DNA from: Natronoarchaeum rubrum
Lineage (GTDB): Archaea > Halobacteriota > Halobacteria > Halobacteriales > Natronoarchaeaceae
Length of the DNA: 64,000 nucleotides
Assembly: GCF_024494695.1 (NCBI RefSeq)
Contig: NZ_JANHDP010000002.1
Location: 248,001 to 312,000 of the forward strand
Reading direction: 5' to 3'
Under the pieces are notes generated by a model. It was not told the DNA's origin. It worked only from the letters and a program-made list of their open reading frames with translations, and did no database searches. Position numbers and translations under genes: made by a program. Positions 60,218-64,000 of this stretch are shown piece by piece (the first letter of the stretch is position 1; the number at the start of each line of letters is the position of its first letter).

Positions 60218-61624
60218 TCAGAACGGTCCCTGTCCGCCGCCGCCGAGACCGCCCATGCCGCCGCCACCGCCGCCTCCGCCGCCCTGCTGCATCTTCTTCA
60301 TCATGCGCTGCATGTCGCCGTCGCCCATCCCCTGGAACTGCTTGATCGTCTGTTCCATCATCTTGTGCTGCTGGAGCAGTTCCCGTACGCGCTCCTCGGG
60401 CTTGCCAGAGCCTCGCGAGATGCGGTCGATCTGGCTGGCGCCGATGGCGCGGGGATACTCCATCTCCTCGTCGGTCATCGAGTCCATGACGACCTCGAAG
60501 TCCCGCATCCGCTCTTCGGTGACGTCCATCGCGTCGTCGGGCAGCTGGTCCATCAGCCCGCCGCCCATGCCGGGGATCATGTCCATCACCTGGTCGAGCG
60601 GGCCCATGTTGTTCATCGCCTCCATCTGCTTTTGCATGTCCTTGAGGGTGAACGACCCGGACATCATGTCCTCGGGGTCCCAGTCGTCTTCCTCTTGGCC
60701 CGTTTCCTCCATCGCCCGCTCGACGCGCTCGGCGAGCTGGCGCAGGTCGCCCATGCCCAGCAGTCGCGAGATGAAGCCGTCAGGCTCGAAGCGTTCGACG
60801 TCCGCGACCTCCTCGCCGGTCCCGAGGAACGCGATCGAGGAGTCGGTCTGGTCGACCGCGGTCAGCGCGCCGCCACCTTTCGCGGTCCCGTCGAGTTTGG
60901 TGATCACGACGCCGTCGATGCCGATCGACTCGTCGAACTGCTGGGCCTGATCCTTGGCGCCCTGCCCGATCGCGGCGTCGAGCACCAGCAGGTTTCGGTC
61001 GGGGTCGACGACCTCCTCGATGTCCTCGATCTCGTCGATCAGGTCGTCCTCCAGGGCGTGGCGACCGGCCGTGTCGACGATGTGGACGTCGGCGTCCTCG
61101 GTCGCTTCCAGGCCCTCGCGGGCGATCTGGACGGGATCGTCGGCGTCGGGGTCGCCGTAGTACTCCACCTCGGCGCGGTCGGCCATCTGCTTGGCCTGAT
61201 CGTAGGCGCCGGGGCGGAACGTGTCGGTCTGGATCACGGCAGGCCGGAGCCCCTTCTTCGAGAACCACCACGCCATCTTCGCGGCGGAGGTGGTCTTCCC
61301 CGACCCCTGCAGGCCGGCGAGCATGATCGTCTGGCTCTCGAGGGGCAGCTCGGTGCTCTCGCCGACGAGCGCGACCATCTCCTCGTAGACGATCTTGAGC
61401 ACGTGATCGCGGGCGGATGTGCCGCCGGGCGGTTCCTCCTCTAAGGCGCGCTCTTTGATGCTGTCCGAGAGGTCCTGGACGAGCGCGATGTCGACGTCGG
61501 CCTGGATCAGGGAGCGCTGGATCTCCTTGACGACCTTGTCGACGTCTTCCTCGGTGATGCGGGACTTCCCGCTCAGCGTGTCGAGCGTGTCGCGGAGGGA
61601 GGTCCCCAGATCGTCGAGTACCAT
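60218..61624 (-). CDS. srp54: Signal recognition particle 54 kDa protein
   Basis: 468 aa. N-domain ([40 protein letters not shown]), G-domain with P-loop [25 protein letters not shown] and [13 protein letters not shown] motifs, then the methionine-rich M-domain (about 300-445), whose [18 protein letters not shown] and [13 protein letters not shown] helices bind SRP RNA and signal sequences. The C-terminus ends in a Gly-rich tail ([13 protein letters not shown]). It guides secretory proteins to the Sec translocon. Confidence 0.97.
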   Translation of the reverse strand: MVLDDLGTSLRDTLDTLSGKSRITEEDVDKVVKEIQRSLIQADVDIALVQDLSDSIKERALEEEPPGGTSARDHVLKIVYEEMVALVGESTELPLESQTIMLAGLQGSGKTTSAAKMAWWFSKKGLRPAVIQTDTFRPGAYDQAKQMADRAEVEYYGDPDADDPVQIAREGLEATEDADVHIVDTAGRHALEDDLIDEIEDIEEVVDPDRNLLVLDAAIGQGAKDQAQQFDESIGIDGVVITKLDGTAKGGGALTAVDQTDSSIAFLGTGEEVADVERFEPDGFISRLLGMGDLRQLAERVERAMEETGQEEDDWDPEDMMSGSFTLKDMQKQMEAMNNMGPLDQVMDMIPGMGGGLMDQLPDDAMDVTEERMRDFEVVMDSMTDEEMEYPRAIGASQIDRISRGSGKPEERVRELLQQHKMMEQTIKQFQGMGDGDMQRMMKKMQQGGGGGGGGGMGGLGGGGQGPF

Positions 61625-61718
61625 TTGCCGAGAGGTAGGACTGCCATCCGTTAAAGGCTTTCTCGGTCGCTCGCGCTCGCGCGTATCGTAGCACCCTTAA
61701 CGACTCGGTAACCAGTGC

Positions 61719-61835
61719 ATGCACATGAACACGACTCGCCAGTTACCGCGCTCCCCAGCGGACGATCCCGCAAGCACCGTCCGCCCTCCGGGGACGAACG
61801 ATCGCGCGAACGCGCGGAGGTCGGTCGATGAGTGA
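61719..61835 (+). CDS. Possible 38-aa leader ORF overlapping the APC permease start
   Basis: ATG 61719 (or in-frame ATG 61725) to TGA 61835. The peptide MHMNTTRQLPRSPADDP continues to an Arg-rich end and overlaps the permease ATG (61828) by 8 nt. A TATA-like CCCTTAACG at about 61693-61702 is 22 to 26 nt before these ATGs, so the leaderless transcript would start at this small frame. Coupled translation or attenuation is possible, but the peptide has no conserved motif. Confidence 0.3.
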   Translation: MHMNTTRQLPRSPADDPASTVRPPGTNDRANARRSVDE

Positions 61836-64000
61836 CGAGGAACTCGCCAAGGACCTCGGGCTCCTGTCGGCGCTGACGATCGGCATCGGCACGATGATCG
61901 GTGCCGGCATCTTCGTGCTGCCCGGCACCGCCGTCGCGCGAGCGGGCCCCCTCGCCGCGGCGACGTTCGTCCTCGGCGGCGTGATCGCGCTGTTCACCGC
62001 GCTGTCGGCCTCCGAACTCGGCACCGCGATGCCGAAATCCGGCGGGGCGTACTTCTACGTCAACCGCGCGCTCGGCCCGCTGTTCGGGTCGATCAGCGGC
62101 TGGGCCAACTGGCTGGGGCTGGCCTTTGCCTCGTCGTTCTACATGTACGGCTTCGGCGAGTACGTCAACACGCTCGTCGGCGCCCCCTCGCTCGCGCTCG
62201 GCCCGGTGACGATCTCGGCCGCCCAGCTGATCGGCCTCTTCGGCGCCCTGCTGTTCATCGGCATCAACTACGTCGGCGCCAAGGAGACCGGCGGCCTCCA
62301 GATCGTGATCGTCCTCACGCTGATGGGGATTCTCGGCCTGTTCACCGTCGTCGGTCTGCTCAACGGGGACGTCGACTCGCTGACGCCGCTTGCCCCCGAC
62401 GACACGGCCAGTCAAGTGCTGCCCGTGACCGCGATCGTGTTCGTCTCGTATCTCGGCTTCGTCCAGATCACTTCCGTCGCCGAGGAGATCAAAGATCCCG
62501 GCCGGAACCTCCCGCTGGCAGTGATCGGGTCGGTGCTGATCGTCACCGTCATCTACGCGCTATTCCTGCTCGTGTTGCTGGCGGCCGTACCGAACGAACT
62601 CGTCGCCGACAACAGCACGGCGGTCGTCGACGCCGCCGAGTTGCTCTTCGGCCAGTACAGCATCTTCGGTTTCAATCTCGGCGTGGTCGGTTCCGCGCTG
62701 TTGCTGATCGGCGGCCTGCTGGCGACGGCCTCGTCGGCGAACGCCTCGATTCTCTCGTCGTCCCGGATCAACTTCGCGATGGGCCGCGAGAAGATCGTGA
62801 CGCCGAAGCTCAACGAGATCCACCCGCGCTTCGGGACGCCCTCGAAGTCGATCCTGATCACCGGCGGGCTCATCGTCTTTTTCCTGCTGGTCGGCGACAT
62901 CGAACTGCTGTCGACGGCCGGCTCGGTGCTGCACCTGATCGTCTACGGACTGCTGAACATCGCGCTGATCGTCATGCGCGAGGCCGACCCCGAGGGGTAC
63001 GATCCGGACTTCGAAGTGCCGCTGTATCCGATCGTCCCGATCATCGGCACCGTCTCGTCGTTCGCGCTCATCGCGTACATCGAGCCCTTCGTGATCGGCC
63101 TCTCTGCGGCGCTCGTCGGCTTCGCCGCGCTCTGGTACCTGTTCTACGCGCGCTCGCGCGTCGAGAGTTCGGGCGTGCTCGCCGACTGGATCATCGACCG
63201 GTCCGAGGAGATGCCCGACGCCGCCGTTTCGGCGGCCGACACCGTCCGTCCGGACGCCGCCGGCACTGCCGTGCCCAACGGCGGGGACTTCCGGGTGATG
63301 GTGCCGCTGGCGAACCCGCGTACCGAGACCGACCTGATCACGCTCGCGGGCGCCATCGCCAAGCAGAAAGGTGGCACCGTCCACGCGGTCCACATCGTGC
63401 AGGTGCCTGACCAGACGCCACTCGATCGCGGCGGCGAAGCGGTCGACCGGATCGACGCCGAGTCCGCCGACCTGCTCGCGCGTGCGCGAGAGGACGCAGA
63501 GACGTTCGGCGCCAGCGTCGAGACCCACACCGTCCTCTCGCACCGCTCGTTCGACGAGATTTTCGACTCCGCGCGGCGGTTCGAGGCCGACCAGGTCGTG
63601 ATGGGCTGGGGGCCCCACTCCCACGGGCGCGCCGAGTCACGCATGGACGAGCTCACCGAGGACCTGCCGTGTGACTTCCTCGTGCTGAAGGACCGCGGGT
63701 TCGACCCCGAGCACATCCTGCTGCCGACCGCCGGTGGCCCGAGTACCGACCTCAGCGCCGAGGTCGTGAAACTGCTCCGCGAGGAGTACGGGTCCGAGAT
63801 CACGCTGCTGCACGCCGTCAGTGCGGACGAGGATCGGGCGGAGGCCGAGCAGTTCCTCGACGATTGGGCCGCCGAGCGCGGTCTGTCCGACGCCCAGCTC
63901 GTGGTCGACGATCGGGACGTCGAAACGGCGATCGAACGGTCCGCCGAGGACGCCACGATGGTCGTGATGGGCGCGACCGAACGGGGTCTGCTATCGCGGC
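61828..64000 (+). CDS. APC-family amino acid/cation permease fused to Usp domains (truncated by window)
   Basis: At least 724 codons from ATG 61828; the 3' end is beyond the window. The first 450 residues are an APC-superfamily transporter with about 12 membrane spans, starting MSDEELAKDLGLLSALTIGIGTMIGAGIFVLPG. Residues about 480-610 are a first universal-stress-protein-like domain (DFRVMVPLANPRTETDLITLAGAIAK; ADQVVMGWG), and a second begins near 625 (HILLPTAGGPSTDLSAEVV; MVVMGATERGL). Usp modules bind ATP or nucleotides and may gate transport. Substrate unknown. Confidence 0.93.
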   Translation, partial: MSDEELAKDLGLLSALTIGIGTMIGAGIFVLPGTAVARAGPLAAATFVLGGVIALFTALSASELGTAMPKSGGAYFYVNRALGPLFGSISGWANWLGLAFASSFYMYGFGEYVNTLVGAPSLALGPVTISAAQLIGLFGALLFIGINYVGAKETGGLQIVIVLTLMGILGLFTVVGLLNGDVDSLTPLAPDDTASQVLPVTAIVFVSYLGFVQITSVAEEIKDPGRNLPLAVIGSVLIVTVIYALFLLVLLAAVPNELVADNSTAVVDAAELLFGQYSIFGFNLGVVGSALLLIGGLLATASSANASILSSSRINFAMGREKIVTPKLNEIHPRFGTPSKSILITGGLIVFFLLVGDIELLSTAGSVLHLIVYGLLNIALIVMREADPEGYDPDFEVPLYPIVPIIGTVSSFALIAYIEPFVIGLSAALVGFAALWYLFYARSRVESSGVLADWIIDRSEEMPDAAVSAADTVRPDAAGTAVPNGGDFRVMVPLANPRTETDLITLAGAIAKQKGGTVHAVHIVQVPDQTPLDRGGEAVDRIDAESADLLARAREDAETFGASVETHTVLSHRSFDEIFDSARRFEADQVVMGWGPHSHGRAESRMDELTEDLPCDFLVLKDRGFDPEHILLPTAGGPSTDLSAEVVKLLREEYGSEITLLHAVSADEDRAEAEQFLDDWAAERGLSDAQLVVDDRDVETAIERSAEDATMVVMGATERGLLSR

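Overview
The window is chromosomal DNA from a halophilic archaeon of class Halobacteria. It is high in GC. Its proteins are strongly acidic, including a halophilic 2Fe-2S ferredoxin with an acidic insertion and acidic tails on many small proteins. Translation and secretion genes are of archaeal type (AlaS, SRP54, Tsr3, an intron-containing tRNA-Arg). Many genes have TATA-like boxes 25 to 33 nt upstream of the start codon, so mRNAs are probably leaderless or nearly so. Several small families known mainly from haloarchaea are present. The genus cannot be fixed from the sequence alone.

Layout. 1-8317: a PHP-domain fragment, UvrC, an SPFH/stomatin protein, a glutaredoxin/redoxin pair, a CNNM/CorC-type CBS protein, a mini zinc ribbon and a PiT phosphate transporter. 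8342-18431: an orphan solute-binding lipoprotein with an extra N-terminal domain, CstA, an ArsA/Get3 ATPase coupled to a small gene, an Old Yellow Enzyme and several conserved small proteins. 18681-27396: uracil phosphoribosyltransferase, a YigZ/IMPACT protein, a 900-nt repeat-rich non-coding block, an ACT-domain protein, HisB, HisA, a second PiT transporter, ferredoxin and a prepilin peptidase. 27615-36226: HisI, GlmM-type phosphomutase, a DsbA-like lipoprotein, Tsr3, a cold-shock protein, a Hel308-like helicase, an NCS2 purine permease and a glutaredoxin. 36311-49276: AlaS, a phosphoesterase, a membrane-anchored wHTH protein, threonine aldolase, a CHY zinc finger protein, an M29 aminopeptidase, an HTTM protein, intron-containing tRNA-Arg(UCU), and the UPF0200/UPF0201 pair. 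49297-64000: a Gate-domain protein, a cell-surface locus, SRP54, and an APC permease with Usp domains that runs off the end.

The most interesting segment is 50455-58504. A wHTH membrane regulator is translationally coupled to an exported protein that carries eleven 18-residue bactofilin-like beta-helix repeats. Next to it are four more small exported proteins resembling the DUF1102/camelysin/TasA group, then a dedicated SipW-like signal peptidase with a long C-terminal extension, then a DUF5305-type membrane protein. I read this as a candidate archaeal surface-fibre (TasA/AbpA-like) locus. The gene content is seen in the sequence; the function is inferred.

Separate points of interest are palindrome-rich intergenic modules at 18.5, 21.1-21.9 and 44.8-44.9 kb, one of which coincides with a diverged duplicate of the 3' end of the M29 peptidase gene. 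A duplicated T-arm segment lies beside the tRNA, and the tRNA intron has a textbook bulge-helix-bulge motif.
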